Assembly: GCA_947492585.1 (NCBI GenBank)
Contig: CANLND010000006.1
Location: 1-64,000, forward strand
Origin: an uncultured Paracoccaceae bacterium
GTDB taxonomy: Bacteria; Pseudomonadota; Alphaproteobacteria; Rhodobacterales; Rhodobacteraceae
DNA length: 64,000 nucleotides
Direction: 5' to 3'
The translations under genes and the position numbers were made by a program. Position 1 is the first letter of the stretch. Every line of letters starts with the position of its first letter. Positions 29,579 through 40,881 of the stretch are shown here, in pieces. Under the pieces are notes generated by a model that was not told where the DNA came from, made no database searches, and saw only the letters and a program-made list of their open reading frames with translations.

Positions 29579-31915
29579 ATGACCGTAAAAGAGATTTTTG
29601 AGACCATGGACTATGGCCCTGCCCCCGAAAGCGCCGCCGAGGCTTTGGCCTGGCTTGTGGATCAGGGCAGCCGCTTTGGCCATTTTATCAATGGTGAATT
29701 TACCGCCCCCACCGATGGTTTTAACAGTAAAAACCCCGCCACCGGCGAAATTCTGGCAACGCTGAGCCAAGCGCGCCAAGCGGACGTAGACGCCGCCGTT
29801 GCCGCCGCCCGTACAGCGCAACCCAAATGGGAAAAACTGGGGGGCGCAGGGCGCGCCAAATACCTGTATGCGCTGGCCCGCCTGTTGCAGAAACACAGCC
29901 GCCTGTTTGCAGTGCTGGAAACCCTGGACAACGGTAAACCGATCCGCGAAAGCCGTGACATCGACGTGCCCTTGGCGCAGCGCCATTTTTACTATCACGC
30001 GGGCATGGCCCAGCTGATGGACAGCGAACTGCCCGACGCCGAGGCGCTGGGGGTCTGCGGCCAGATTATCCCATGGAACTTCCCGCTGCTGATGCTCGCA
30101 TGGAAGATCGCGCCCGCCATTGCCATGGGCAACACCGTGGTGCTGAAGCCAGCGGAATACACGACGCTGACTGCACTGCTCTTTGCGGATATCTGCCGTC
30201 AGGCGGGGCTGCCAAAAGGGGTGGTGAATATCGTCACAGGCGACGGCGCCGTGGGGGAAATGATCACATCCGCAGAGGTCGACAAGATCGCCTTTACGGG
30301 CTCGACCACCGTTGGCAAACGCATCCGCGAAGCCACGGCAGGGTCTGGGAAGGCGCTGACGCTCGAACTGGGCGGCAAGTCGCCTTACATCGTCTTTGAT
30401 GACGCGGATCTGGATTCGGCCGTCGAAGGCCTGGTCGACGCGATCTGGTTCAATCAGGGGCAGGTCTGCTGCGCAGGCTCGCGCTTACTGGTGCAAGAAA
30501 GCGTCGCAGAGCGGTTCCACACCAAACTGCGCGCCCGCATGGATCGTTTGCGCATCGGCAACCCGTTGGACAAATGTATCGACGTCGGGGCCGTGGTGGA
30601 TCCGATCCAACTGAACACCATCCAAGGTTTGGTAGCCGCCAATACCGCCGGCACAATGTATCAGGCACAAATCGCGATGCCACAGGGCGGCTGTTTCTAC
30701 CCCCCCACCCTAATCGAGGGCCTCGCGCCATCAGACAAGCTGATGCAGGAAGAGATATTTGGTCCGGTTCTGGTTTCCTGTACCTTCCGCACCCCGGCTG
30801 AGGCCGTCGAGCTGGCCAACAACACCCGCTATGGTCTGGCGGCCACGGTCTGGAGCGAGAACATCAATCTCGCGCTGGATATTGCGCCCAAACTGGTGGC
30901 TGGTGTGGTCTGGATCAATGGCACCAACATGTTTGATGCGGCAGCCGGATTTGGCGGAAAACGCGAAAGCGGCTTTGGCCGGGAAGGCGGCTGGGAAGGT
31001 CTGACGGCTTATACAAAACCCAAATCCAAACCCAAAAAACTGTCACCCATCGTGGCGTTGATCGGGGATGGTGCGCCAGCGGAGACCATTGACCGCACCG
31101 CCAAGATGTACATCGGCGGCAAACAGGCCCGCCCCGACAGCGGTTATTCTCGCAACGTTTTTGGCCCCAAAGGCGCATTGCTGGGTCAGGTGGGCCTCGG
31201 CAGCCGCAAAGACGTGCGTAACGCGGTTGAGGCCGCCGCAGGTGCCAAAGGTTGGGCCAAGAGCACCGGCCATTTGCGCGCGCAGATCCTGTATTACATC
31301 GGTGAAAACCTGTCGGCCCGCGGCGATGAGTTTGCCGCGCGCATCAACACGATGACCGGTAAATCCCAGGGCGCACGAGAGGTCGAAACCTCCATCCAAC
31401 GCCTATTCACCGCTGCGGCCTGGGCCGACAAATACGACGGTCAGGTGCACGGCGTGCCCCTGCGCGGTGTTGCACTGGCCATGAAAGAACCAACTGGCGT
31501 AATCGGCGCATTGTGCGCCGACGAAGCGCCGCTGCTGGGTTTGGTGTCAGTCATGGCGCCTGCTGTGGCGATGGGCAACACCGTGGTTCTGGCCGCCAGC
31601 GATCCCTACCCCTTGGCGGCAACTGATTTCTACCAAGTGCTGGAAACCTCGGATGTGCCCGCCGGTGTGGTCAACATCCTAACGGGCGCACATACTGATC
31701 TGGCCCCGTCGTTGGCGTCGCACCTCAACGTAGACGCGGTCTGGAGCTTTTCCTCAACCGATCTATCGGCAGAAATTGAACGCGCCAGTGCGGGGAACTT
31801 AAAGCGCACATGGGTCAACAACGGCCAGGCGCTGGACTGGATGCAAGACCACAGTAAACGCGTCTTGCAGGAAGCAACTGAGATCAAAAACATCTGGGTG
31901 CCCTACGGCGAGTAA
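29579..31915 (+). CDS. Two-domain aldehyde dehydrogenase, ALDH16-like
   Basis: 778 aa: complete N-terminal ALDH domain with catalytic loop GQVCCAGSR, then a second ALDH-like domain ([45 protein letters not shown]) without an obvious catalytic Cys loop. Confidence 0.88.
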   Translation: MTVKEIFETMDYGPAPESAAEALAWLVDQGSRFGHFINGEFTAPTDGFNSKNPATGEILATLSQARQADVDAAVAAARTAQPKWEKLGGAGRAKYLYALARLLQKHSRLFAVLETLDNGKPIRESRDIDVPLAQRHFYYHAGMAQLMDSELPDAEALGVCGQIIPWNFPLLMLAWKIAPAIAMGNTVVLKPAEYTTLTALLFADICRQAGLPKGVVNIVTGDGAVGEMITSAEVDKIAFTGSTTVGKRIREATAGSGKALTLELGGKSPYIVFDDADLDSAVEGLVDAIWFNQGQVCCAGSRLLVQESVAERFHTKLRARMDRLRIGNPLDKCIDVGAVVDPIQLNTIQGLVAANTAGTMYQAQIAMPQGGCFYPPTLIEGLAPSDKLMQEEIFGPVLVSCTFRTPAEAVELANNTRYGLAATVWSENINLALDIAPKLVAGVVWINGTNMFDAAAGFGGKRESGFGREGGWEGLTAYTKPKSKPKKLSPIVALIGDGAPAETIDRTAKMYIGGKQARPDSGYSRNVFGPKGALLGQVGLGSRKDVRNAVEAAAGAKGWAKSTGHLRAQILYYIGENLSARGDEFAARINTMTGKSQGAREVETSIQRLFTAAAWADKYDGQVHGVPLRGVALAMKEPTGVIGALCADEAPLLGLVSVMAPAVAMGNTVVLAASDPYPLAATDFYQVLETSDVPAGVVNILTGAHTDLAPSLASHLNVDAVWSFSSTDLSAEIERASAGNLKRTWVNNGQALDWMQDHSKRVLQEATEIKNIWVPYGE

Positions 31916-31930
31916 CGCCGACAACGGTAC

Positions 31931-31968
31931 AAAGAAAGGCGCAGACATTATCGTCTGCGCCTTTCTTT
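31931..31968. terminator. Bidirectional rho-independent terminator
   Basis: AAAGAAAGGCGCAGAC-attatc-GTCTGCGCCTTTCTTT: 16-bp perfect stem between convergent genes. Confidence 0.9.
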
Positions 31969-31989
31969 ATTCACGGATGTGATTGATGT

Positions 31990-33309
31990 TTATTGCGTCG
32001 GCTGAATGCCTTCTGGGCGCCCCACAATCACAAAATGCAATCGCGCCGGATCATATAACTCAGCAGCGATGCGATTGGCCTCTTCCAGCGTGACCGCATC
32101 AATTTTTTCGTTGCGGGTCTCAACATAAGAGATCGGGAGACCATCTATCTGCATGCCTGCAAGAATCGACGCGATGCGGCCATTGCCATCAAACCGCAAG
32201 GGATAGGCCCCTGTCAGATAAGTCTTGGCGTCCTGCAATTCGTCGGCGGTCACGCCGTCGCTTGCGATACGCTCCCATTCGGCGCGGACCACATCCACGG
32301 CTTCGGCCATCTTTTCGTTGGCCGAGGCAAAGGAGCCCATATAAACCGCCGCCAGATCCCGCGGCACCAGATAAGAATACACCCCGTAGGTTAGTCCGCG
32401 TTTTTCACGCACTTCGGTCATCAGACGGCTGTCAAACGATCCGCCACCCAAAATCTGGTTCAGAATAAACGCTGCAAAAAAGCGCGGATCTTCACGCTTG
32501 ATCCCCGGTTGCCCAAACAAGGCCACCGACTGAGGCGTGTCAAAGTCAATGATACTGACCCCTTGATCCAACGTTACCGATGCGCGATCTGGAAATGCCC
32601 CTCCCGTTTCGGGCAGGTCCAGCAGCAGAACATCGAGCATCTCGCCCAGCTCTTCGGCGGTGATGTCACCCACCGCACCGATGTACAAACGATCGCGGGC
32701 AAACACCGCTTCATAGGCATCAAAAATATCCTGCCGGGTCAGGCCGGCCACCGTTTCAACGCTCCCGCGCCCTGAGGTGCCGTAAGGGTGGTCACCAAAC
32801 ACCATCTCCGAAAAGCTGCGATTGGCCAGCTCGTTTGGGTCTTTTTCTTCTGAACGCAGTCCTGCAATGACCTGCGCACGCACGCGATCCAGCGCGTCCT
32901 GATCAAACCGGGGTTCTTGCAAGGTCTGGCGCACCAGCTCCACCGCGGCCTCGCGGTTTTCACTCAGAAAACGCGTGGAAATCGACACGGTGTCCTTATC
33001 GGCATCATAGGCCATGCTGGCGGCGAGGTTTTCAAGCGCCCGCGCATAGTCCTGAGCACGCAATTCGCCCGACCCTTCTTCCAAGAGGCCGGTCATCAGA
33101 TTGGTCGCTCCTCGTTTACCCGGTGCGTCCAGCGAGGTGCCGCCGCGAAAGCGCAGCTCAAGTGCCGTAAAGGGAATGGAATGATCTTCAACCAACCAGG
33201 CTTTTACGCCACCTTTTGACGTGACTTCCTGAATCTTGATCTCTGCTGCGGCAGGCATCGCCAGCAGGCAGGTCAGACAGGCCAGAACAATCAGCTTTAA
33301 CCCGTTCAT
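31990..33309 (-). CDS. M16-family peptidase-like protein, probably catalytically inactive subunit
   Basis: M16 architecture (FRGGTSLDAPGKRGATNLMTGLLEEGSGE) without HxxEH; start 33309 (MNGLKLIVLACLTCLLAMPAAA). Confidence 0.88.
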   Translation of the reverse strand: MNGLKLIVLACLTCLLAMPAAAEIKIQEVTSKGGVKAWLVEDHSIPFTALELRFRGGTSLDAPGKRGATNLMTGLLEEGSGELRAQDYARALENLAASMAYDADKDTVSISTRFLSENREAAVELVRQTLQEPRFDQDALDRVRAQVIAGLRSEEKDPNELANRSFSEMVFGDHPYGTSGRGSVETVAGLTRQDIFDAYEAVFARDRLYIGAVGDITAEELGEMLDVLLLDLPETGGAFPDRASVTLDQGVSIIDFDTPQSVALFGQPGIKREDPRFFAAFILNQILGGGSFDSRLMTEVREKRGLTYGVYSYLVPRDLAAVYMGSFASANEKMAEAVDVVRAEWERIASDGVTADELQDAKTYLTGAYPLRFDGNGRIASILAGMQIDGLPISYVETRNEKIDAVTLEEANRIAAELYDPARLHFVIVGRPEGIQPTQ

Positions 33310-34649
33310 TGTGTCACCTCCTCGGCGCGGGTCATCCACCCGGTCACCGATGTTTCCTTGCGCAGCACTTCTTGGGCAACGGCGATGATTTCATCCGCGG
33401 TGATCGATTGCAAAATCTGCGGCCAGGCCTGCACATCCGCAACAGTCAAACCAGATGTCAGCGCACGACCATATCGATTGGCGATCCGATCCACGTTGTC
33501 ACGTTCATAGATCTCAGAGGCACGCAGCTGCAATTTGATCCGCTCCAGCTGCGTTTCATCGATACCGGCCTCCAAAAAGGCCACAATGGTCTCATCCAGC
33601 GCGGTTTCAGCCTGCTCCAGGCTGACGCCCTGCGCCGGCACCACCAAGAATGAAAAAGTCGTGTCATCCAGCGAGATGCCTGAATAAAACACACCAGAAT
33701 ACACCGCGACCTGTTGATCAAACTGAAGCGCATTCGCCAGATAGGACGTGCTGCCCCCCCCCAGAAGCTCAGACAAAAGATACAATGCCGCGGCTTTTTC
33801 CTGCGCACCGCTGTCGCGCTCTGGCGCCAGATACGACCGCTGTACATATGGCTGGGCAACGCGCGGATCTTCGAATGCAATCCGGCGCGCAGCTGTTTGC
33901 GGCGGCTCCTGACTGCGCTGACGGGTGTCGGGCAGATCTGGATTGCTGGGAATCACACCATAATAGGTTTCAGCCAGTGTTTTGACTTCGGCCGGATCCA
34001 CGTCGCCCGAAATCACCAAAATGGCATTGTTGGGCGCGTAATACGTCGCATAAAACGACAGCGCGTCGTCCAGATCCAATGCCTCCATCTCATGGCGCCA
34101 GCCGATCACCGGCTGACCATAGCGATGGTTCAGATACTGCACCGCGCTCATCTGCTCACGAAACAAGGCGCGTGGATCATTGTCAGTGCGCTGGTTGCGC
34201 TCTTCCAAAATGACTTCGCGCTCGGTCACGATATCCTCTTCGGTGAGACGGATATTGACCATACGGTCGCTTTCCATTTTCATCATCAGCTCAAGTCGAT
34301 CTGATGCAATCCGTTGAAAATACGCGGTATAGTCGTAACTCGTAAAGGCATTGTCGCGCCCACCATTGGCCGCAACGGTCGCGGACAGTTCGCCAGCAGC
34401 CAACGTGTCTGTCGCCTTAAACAACAAATGTTCCAGAAAATGCGCGACACCGGACTGCCCCACCGGCTCATCCGCGGAACCCGCCCGATACCAGACCATC
34501 TGCTGAACCACAGGGGCGCGATGGTCTTCGACAACAACCACGTCCATGCCATTGGTTAGAGTGAACGTTGTGACCATAGCGTCATTTGCAAAGGCCGCCC
34601 CGGACACCCCCAGAACGGTCGCAACCACGCACGCGATCCTTCGGATCAT
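33306..34649 (-). CDS. M16-family zinc peptidase
   Basis: Zn motif HFLEHLLFKAT (HxxEH); signal peptide from start at 34649 (MIRRIACVVATVLGVSGAAFA). Confidence 0.9.
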   Translation of the reverse strand: MIRRIACVVATVLGVSGAAFANDAMVTTFTLTNGMDVVVVEDHRAPVVQQMVWYRAGSADEPVGQSGVAHFLEHLLFKATDTLAAGELSATVAANGGRDNAFTSYDYTAYFQRIASDRLELMMKMESDRMVNIRLTEEDIVTEREVILEERNQRTDNDPRALFREQMSAVQYLNHRYGQPVIGWRHEMEALDLDDALSFYATYYAPNNAILVISGDVDPAEVKTLAETYYGVIPSNPDLPDTRQRSQEPPQTAARRIAFEDPRVAQPYVQRSYLAPERDSGAQEKAAALYLLSELLGGGSTSYLANALQFDQQVAVYSGVFYSGISLDDTTFSFLVVPAQGVSLEQAETALDETIVAFLEAGIDETQLERIKLQLRASEIYERDNVDRIANRYGRALTSGLTVADVQAWPQILQSITADEIIAVAQEVLRKETSVTGWMTRAEEVTQ

Positions 34650-34836
34650 AATATAACCTCCGTTTGCAGCAACTGGCGTCTGCCTGTGCCACCATAAACC
34701 TGTTTCACGACAAAGACATAGCCCCAATGTGACCACCAATTGCCACACCGTTCCCCTGTCGGCTCGTTCCCCGCAGATTACGGACCGTAAACGGCCGTAC
34801 AAGTCCCGTGACGCGAATGTGAAATGAGTATGCGAA

Positions 34837-35358
34837 TTACTCGGCAGGAGGTGCCGACGGGGTCACCGCACCGGCATTTCGGAAAATGCGATTGGTACGA
34901 CGCGCATCCAAAGTCTGCCGTCTATAGGCCTCTTTGTAGCGATCCACCGGGAACAGCTTGAACCGGGCTGTGCGATTTTCGCGCCGACGGAATTTTGCAT
35001 CCTCAGCCGCCAGATCCGCGCGCACATTCGCCTCAACACCGTGTCGGCTGGCCGCCGTCAACAACGCCCCATCACCAGAGGGCACATTTGACGTATCCAA
35101 CGCAGTTGCAGCCCCGCCCAACGCGGCGACAGCCTCAGCCTTAGGGTTTGTATCCGTGCGGTTTACCCCACCGGGCGTGGGCGCAGGAAGCGCGGAAAAA
35201 TCGGAGGGCTGTTCCAAAGGTTTATTGGGCAGAATCAGAAATTCATCCGGTCCGGTTCCTGCAGGACGCAGATCACGTAAACCAGTCTGGCTACAGGCTG
35301 ATACTGCCAGCGTTATCATCACGACCATCAGTGCAATCGGAAACCGCATACCACCCAA
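34837..35358 (-). CDS. DUF3035/BamF-like lipoprotein
   Basis: Lipobox-like LAVSACSQ; GPDEFLILPNKPLEQPSDFSALPAPTPGGVNRTD. Confidence 0.78.
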   Translation of the reverse strand: MGGMRFPIALMVVMITLAVSACSQTGLRDLRPAGTGPDEFLILPNKPLEQPSDFSALPAPTPGGVNRTDTNPKAEAVAALGGAATALDTSNVPSGDGALLTAASRHGVEANVRADLAAEDAKFRRRENRTARFKLFPVDRYKEAYRRQTLDARRTNRIFRNAGAVTPSAPPAE

Positions 35359-35401
35359 ACTCCTGCCATTTTTGGCGTTCTAACGTATATCTCACGCCCA
35401 G

Positions 35402-35875
35402 TCACGCAAGCTTTTTCGCCTGTCCTTCAAACAGGATCAACCCTGCGGCGCCCGCAAAGATGAACACATCTGCGAAATTGAACACAAACGGATTGTGAAT
35501 CCCGCAACAAGACATATTGAGAAAATCCAAAACATAGCCATAAAGCAGCCGATCCGAGACATTGCCAAGCGCGCCACCAATAACCAAACCAGCTGAGAGG
35601 CGCAGACCACGGTGGGCAGGCAAACGTCGCAACCAAACCATCAACCCAAGGCAGATGGCCAAAGACAGACCAATCAAGATCCAGCGCCCCGACTGCTCGC
35701 CACCATTAAACAAGCCAAAATTGATGCCCGTATTTTCGCCATAGCGAAAGTTCACAAACGGCGGCCAAATATCAATGGCCTGCACCCGCGCCAGATCCAT
35801 GGCGTGAATCACCACATATTTGCTCAGCTGATCCAACCCAAGGGCGACCACTGCCGCCGCAGATATCAAACGCAT
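35402..35875 (-). CDS. lspA: Lipoprotein signal peptidase II
   Basis: LGLDQLSKYVV; IGGALGNVSDRLLYGYVLDFL; FNFADVFIFAGAA. Confidence 0.93.
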   Translation of the reverse strand: MRLISAAAVVALGLDQLSKYVVIHAMDLARVQAIDIWPPFVNFRYGENTGINFGLFNGGEQSGRWILIGLSLAICLGLMVWLRRLPAHRGLRLSAGLVIGGALGNVSDRLLYGYVLDFLNMSCCGIHNPFVFNFADVFIFAGAAGLILFEGQAKKLA

Positions 35876-35918
35876 GTCCACACTCCCCGCACAGGTTGAC
35901 CCACGGATCACACGGGAC

Positions 35919-35948
35919 CCCGGCTTCTTTTTGGCCTGAAATACCCAA
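35919..35948 (-). repeat. Dispersed 3'-end motif, copy 1
   Basis: Minus-strand sequence ACTTGGGTATTTCAGGCCAAAAAGAAGCCGGGG; matches copies at 41387 and 56926. Confidence 0.6.
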
Positions 35949-36027
35949 GTCTACGATCTGCCATGACCGAGAGGTTCAAACCGGAACGCCAAGGGCGGCA
36001 AAATACGCCGCCCCCAGCCAGAAACGA

Positions 36028-37617
36028 TCAGTGACGAAAGTGGCGCATGCCGGTAAAGACCATCGCCAGTCCCGCGTCGTTTGCGGCCTTGATGACTTCA
36101 TCATCCCGCATGGACCCACCGGGCTGAATAACGCAGGTCGCGCCATTGGCCGCCGCTTCCATCAATCCATCCGCAAAGGGGAAGAACGCATCAGATGCCA
36201 CAGCTGAGCCTTTGGCCAGGCTTTCGTCCAGCTCCAGCGCATCCGCCATACGTTGCGCTTTGACGCCCGCGATTGTGGCTGAATCGACCCGGCTCATCTG
36301 GCCCGCGCCAACGCCTACGGTTTGACCCGCTTTCACGTAAACAATCGCATTAGATTTCACGTGTTTGGCGATCTTCCAGGCAAACAGCAGATCGGCCATT
36401 TGCTCTTCGGTGGGTGCCTTTTCAGTCACCACCTTCAGATCGTCCATGGCGCGGTGACCGATGTCTTTGTCCTGCACCAGCATACCACCTGACACCTGAC
36501 GCGTGGTCAGACCGCTGTCTTGTGGATTGGGCAGGCCATCAGTCAGCAACAGACGTAGATTTTTCTTTGCTGCAAACACCTCAATCGCCTCATCTGACGC
36601 ACCGGGAGCGATAACCACTTCGGTGAAAATTTGCGTGATCTCACGCGCGGTGTCAGCGTCCAGCGGCTGGTTCAGCGCCACGATGCCACCAAAGGCAGAC
36701 GTGCGGTCACAATCAAATGCCTTTTGATAGGCCTCCAGCAGGGTCGCGCCACGGGCAACACCGCAGGGGTTGGCGTGTTTGATGATGGCAACGGCGGGGC
36801 CGGTTGCAGGATCAAATTCGGACACCAGTTCAAACGCCGCATCGGTGTCATTGATGTTGTTGTAGGACAGTTCCTTGCCCTGCAGCTGACGCGTGGTGGC
36901 GACACCTACACGATCAGATCCATCCAAATAGAAGGCCGCGTCCTGATGTGGGTTTTCACCATACCGCAGCGTCTGCGCCAGCTGGCCTGCAACAGCGCGA
37001 CGACGGGGGGCCTGCAGTTCCAGAGATTTTGCCATCCAGTTCGACACAGCCGCATCATAGGCCGCAGTGCGAGCATAGGCGTTCTGGGCCAGCCACTGTC
37101 GGAAACCGTACGAAGTCTGGCCGTCGTTCTTGTCCAGCTCCGCCAACAGCGCGTCGTAATCTTCGACATCCACAACCACGTTTACAAATGCATGGTTCTT
37201 GGCTGCGGCGCGGATCATCGCAGGGCCACCAATGTCAATATTTTCGATCATCTCATCGTAAGCAGCGCCACGCTTCAACGCGGCCTCAAACGGATAAAGG
37301 TTCACAACCAACAGATCGATGGCGCCGATGTTGTGTTCTGTCATCGCAGCAACATGCGCGTCATTGTCGCGCAGGGCCAGCAGACCACCGTGCACGCCAG
37401 GGTGCAGGGTCTTGACGCGGCCGTCCATCATTTCGGGGTAGCCCGTAACATCCGCCACGTCTTTGACCGTCAGGCCAGCGTCGCGCAGCGTTTTGGCGGA
37501 TCCGCCAGTGGACAGCAGTTCAACACCACGCGCGGCCAGCGCCTGTCCCAGCTCAATCAAGCCGGTTTTGTCGGATACAGAAAGCAATGCACGGCGAACA
37601 GGGTGCAGATCGGTCAT
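36028..37617 (-). CDS. purH: Bifunctional AICAR formyltransferase/IMP cyclohydrolase
   Basis: [59 protein letters not shown]. Confidence 0.97.
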   Translation of the reverse strand: MTDLHPVRRALLSVSDKTGLIELGQALAARGVELLSTGGSAKTLRDAGLTVKDVADVTGYPEMMDGRVKTLHPGVHGGLLALRDNDAHVAAMTEHNIGAIDLLVVNLYPFEAALKRGAAYDEMIENIDIGGPAMIRAAAKNHAFVNVVVDVEDYDALLAELDKNDGQTSYGFRQWLAQNAYARTAAYDAAVSNWMAKSLELQAPRRRAVAGQLAQTLRYGENPHQDAAFYLDGSDRVGVATTRQLQGKELSYNNINDTDAAFELVSEFDPATGPAVAIIKHANPCGVARGATLLEAYQKAFDCDRTSAFGGIVALNQPLDADTAREITQIFTEVVIAPGASDEAIEVFAAKKNLRLLLTDGLPNPQDSGLTTRQVSGGMLVQDKDIGHRAMDDLKVVTEKAPTEEQMADLLFAWKIAKHVKSNAIVYVKAGQTVGVGAGQMSRVDSATIAGVKAQRMADALELDESLAKGSAVASDAFFPFADGLMEAAANGATCVIQPGGSMRDDEVIKAANDAGLAMVFTGMRHFRH

Positions 37618-37638
37618 AGGGGGCAGTCCTTTGCGGGC

Positions 37639-39393
37639 TCAATCAAACGTCTCGGGCTCATCCCGGATCAGGTCGCGCACGGCAATCGCAGTTTCCTGCG
37701 CCTTGCTCAGCGCCCACCGGATGCGGGTCGCATACTCTATTGTGACGCCAGATAGAATGATTTGTTTTGCAGCACGCGGTTTCAGACGGTTTTTTTCCAG
37801 ATAAACACTGGGTTCCAACCGCAATTGGCCGATGCCATCATGGCGAAACACCCAGATCTCTCCACTTTTGAGCGCCAGCGACACCGCGCTGCCGCCCAAA
37901 TCTGCGGTGGCATCAATGTCAGGATGCAGATGGAAACGGATATCAAAGGCGACGCCCTCGGCCTCTCCCTGGTGGGCTTGCGTTTTGAGCGCGCGATCAA
38001 ATCGTGCCTTGGCGCTGTCATCCAACGCCAGCAACATATCCTCCCCCACCAACGCGCGCCCGTCGGTCGACAGATCAAGGGTCCGCGCATGGGTCAGACC
38101 AAAGCCGGGCTTGTACCCGTCGTGCGCCCCTTCGAACCGAAACCCATCCTCTAATTCATGTCGGGCCAGCGGTACATCACTGGGGGTATCGATCAGTAGT
38201 TCATACCCCGTGTCGCGCTGCGGCGCCGCAAGCCGGGCCGAGGAATGTCCATTAAGACATAGGGTCGAATGCGACGGTGTCGCCCGTCCCGCGCGCCGCC
38301 ATTCCAGCCCAAAGGTTTCGCCTGACCCGCAATTTACCACCACTGGCCGCCGCCCCGAGGTCAATTCAAACGCCAAGGTCGAGGCATGCCCATTGTACGA
38401 CGCCCCGCCCGACGGCGGCAGGCTGGCATCAATCACAACCGAAGTCCGCCCCGCAAAAAGCCGGGCAAACCCCATGGCCAGCCCGTCGGCATGTTTTTCA
38501 ACCACATGACTGGCGGCCAGCGCGTGATCCAGTCGACCTTCAAGACCGCGCCCCCCGCCATGAAATCGTGCCAACCCGCCATCCGCATGGCGCAGGGTGC
38601 GCAGAGTTGGCGCAATTCGCGCGATGGCAGCGGTGTGTTCTGGTGGCACGCTGCGCCCGACCTCATGCAGGGCCGCTGCTGCCCAGGTCAGCAACGTAAA
38701 CACCTCAAGCAGCTCTTCGGGGTTGCGGGTTTGCAACCCTCCTTCGGCATCGATTTCCGTTTTGCATTCTTCGGCCAACGCCCGAATTGCCGGATCCGCC
38801 AGTTCTTCGCGCCCCTCAAGTGCCAGACCAGCATAGATCAGCCCCGTCAGCGCCTCAAATCGCGGCAAGCCGGGCGAAGCGCCCCGCCAGCGATGAGACA
38901 AAAACCACGTTTGCTGAGACAGCGACTGGTAAAACGCGTCAGAGGCCACTTTGTCCTGCCCGGCCAGCAAAAACAAAGCATGGTTGATCCAGCGAATTAC
39001 CCGCCGTCCGGTCAGATCTGGGGACCAGCCCGGTCCACGTCCCGGCCCATGCACATCAATCCAGCCCCACACCCATTTCTGGGCCTTGGCTCGTGCCTTT
39101 AGATCTCCTGCCGCCGCCAGATCGTCCAGCCAGGAAAATCCATGCCGTTCCGCATCAAACGCCGCATCTGGGGCAACAACCTCCCACAATCCGGTGGTGG
39201 GCGATTCGACCAGATAACCCGCAAACAACAGATTGCCCGCCACCAACTGACGTCCACGCGCAAAACTGCCAATGGTGCGGGGTTCGGGCTGCGATACAAA
39301 CCCTGTCGCCGCAGCCTGCGCGCGCGCGCGATAGGCATACCAACGGTTCAGCAGCCGCGTGCCACGATGGGAAATGCGATCGAAATTGGACAT
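37639..39393 (-). CDS. Heparinase II/III-like protein
   Basis: Heparinase-type features (SFARGRQLVAGNLLFAGYLVESP; RWINHALFLLAGQD; NGHASTLAFELTSGRRPVVVNCG). Confidence 0.85.
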   Translation of the reverse strand: MSNFDRISHRGTRLLNRWYAYRARAQAAATGFVSQPEPRTIGSFARGRQLVAGNLLFAGYLVESPTTGLWEVVAPDAAFDAERHGFSWLDDLAAAGDLKARAKAQKWVWGWIDVHGPGRGPGWSPDLTGRRVIRWINHALFLLAGQDKVASDAFYQSLSQQTWFLSHRWRGASPGLPRFEALTGLIYAGLALEGREELADPAIRALAEECKTEIDAEGGLQTRNPEELLEVFTLLTWAAAALHEVGRSVPPEHTAAIARIAPTLRTLRHADGGLARFHGGGRGLEGRLDHALAASHVVEKHADGLAMGFARLFAGRTSVVIDASLPPSGGASYNGHASTLAFELTSGRRPVVVNCGSGETFGLEWRRAGRATPSHSTLCLNGHSSARLAAPQRDTGYELLIDTPSDVPLARHELEDGFRFEGAHDGYKPGFGLTHARTLDLSTDGRALVGEDMLLALDDSAKARFDRALKTQAHQGEAEGVAFDIRFHLHPDIDATADLGGSAVSLALKSGEIWVFRHDGIGQLRLEPSVYLEKNRLKPRAAKQIILSGVTIEYATRIRWALSKAQETAIAVRDLIRDEPETFD

Positions 39394-39513
39394 TCTCAAA
39401 ATTGCCTTTGCCGTGCGCGGCGCCCTTGCCCCGACGTTTTCAGCAAAGCATAGACTGGGGCCGCGCCCAAGTCACCGATCAAGTCACCAATAAATCTGCG
39501 ATGTCACAAGCGG

Positions 39514-40776
39514 TTAGGCGGATTTGCGCAGAACCGCCATGTAAAACCCGTCCATTCCCCCGCGGTCCGCCCAATAATCAGGCCGTAAACGCAGGCCACC
39601 CTCTTCGGTGATCCAGTCAAGTTCGATACCGTCACGTTGCAAAGCATCGCGGTCCACGCGCATGTCTTCGTACATGCCCAGCGCGTCTTCGACTTGGCAT
39701 TCGCCTTCGTCCGGCAGCAAGGAACAGGTGCAATACACCAGACGCCCGCCGGGCTTCACCAGTGTCCAAGCATGCGCAAGCATCTGCGCCTGCAGTTCGA
39801 TCAACGCGCCAAATCCGCTCCCGTCTTTGGCATGGGGCAGATCCGGGTGGCGACGGATGGTGCCGGTGGCAGAACAGGGTGCATCCAGCAGCACGGCATC
39901 ATATTGGCCGATCTGTTCCAGCGCGTCCCCGGTGACAACCGTGGCCGATAGTTTTGTGCGGTCTAAATTTTCCTGCAAGCGCGCCAAACGGTTCTTGGAC
40001 GTGTCCACTGCCGTCACGACTGCGCCTGCTGCCGCCAGCTGCATGGTTTTACCGCCTGGTGCCGCGCAGAGGTCCAGAACTGTTTCGCCCACCTGCGCAT
40101 CCAACAGTTTCGCCGGCAGCGCCGCCGCGGCATCCTGCACCCACCAATCACCCGCATCAAAGCCCGGCAAACCCGACACCTGCGTGCCAGCTGCAATTCT
40201 AATGGATCCTGTGGGCAGGATTTCTCCCCCAAGAGCGCTGGCATCCGCACCGGGCTTCACTGTCAGATCCAACGGCGCACCTGCCTGATGGACCAGCTCG
40301 ATCGCCAGCATGGTGTCTGCACCCCAGGCCTGCGCCAAGGGGCTGCGCAGCCATTTTGGCAGACGCGGCGCGCGCAGTTTGTTCCATTCCGCAGCGCCTT
40401 CGCTGGCCACTTTGCGCAGGACCGCATTGGCCAGACCTTTCAGGGCTCCGTGGCGTTTGTGTTTGGCAAGGATGTTGACCATCGTGTTGACCACACCATG
40501 CGCCGCCCCTCCGGCACACAGTTCTACCGTGCCCAAACGCAGGACATTTTTCACATGTAACGGCGTGGATTTTTTAAGGTAACTCGCCAGCACCCGATCA
40601 GCGCGCTCCAACTCGCGTAGAGTATGAACCGCCAAACGTTGTGCACGGGCTTTGTCTTCCACCGCGAGCTTGTCCAACGCGCCGGCCGCATAACATTCCG
40701 ACAACAGGCGCCCCTCTCCCAGAACCTGATCCAACAGGTAAACCGCAGTACGGCGGGCGTGCGAGGCATCGGACAT
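39514..40776 (-). CDS. RsmB/NOP-family rRNA cytosine-C5 methyltransferase
   Basis: VLDLCAAPGGKTMQLAAAGA; LLDAPCSATGTIRRHPD; LVYCTCSLLPDEGE; NusB-like N-terminal domain. Confidence 0.92.
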   Translation of the reverse strand: MSDASHARRTAVYLLDQVLGEGRLLSECYAAGALDKLAVEDKARAQRLAVHTLRELERADRVLASYLKKSTPLHVKNVLRLGTVELCAGGAAHGVVNTMVNILAKHKRHGALKGLANAVLRKVASEGAAEWNKLRAPRLPKWLRSPLAQAWGADTMLAIELVHQAGAPLDLTVKPGADASALGGEILPTGSIRIAAGTQVSGLPGFDAGDWWVQDAAAALPAKLLDAQVGETVLDLCAAPGGKTMQLAAAGAVVTAVDTSKNRLARLQENLDRTKLSATVVTGDALEQIGQYDAVLLDAPCSATGTIRRHPDLPHAKDGSGFGALIELQAQMLAHAWTLVKPGGRLVYCTCSLLPDEGECQVEDALGMYEDMRVDRDALQRDGIELDWITEEGGLRLRPDYWADRGGMDGFYMAVLRKSA

Positions 40777-40881
40777 GTATATTTCTCCATTTGGACGCCA
40801 GCACGGCGCGCATCTTGTTCCGCATCTTGTTCCGAGCGGACAGGGGCGTATATCATGGGCTGATCATAAAGGAACCCGAGA

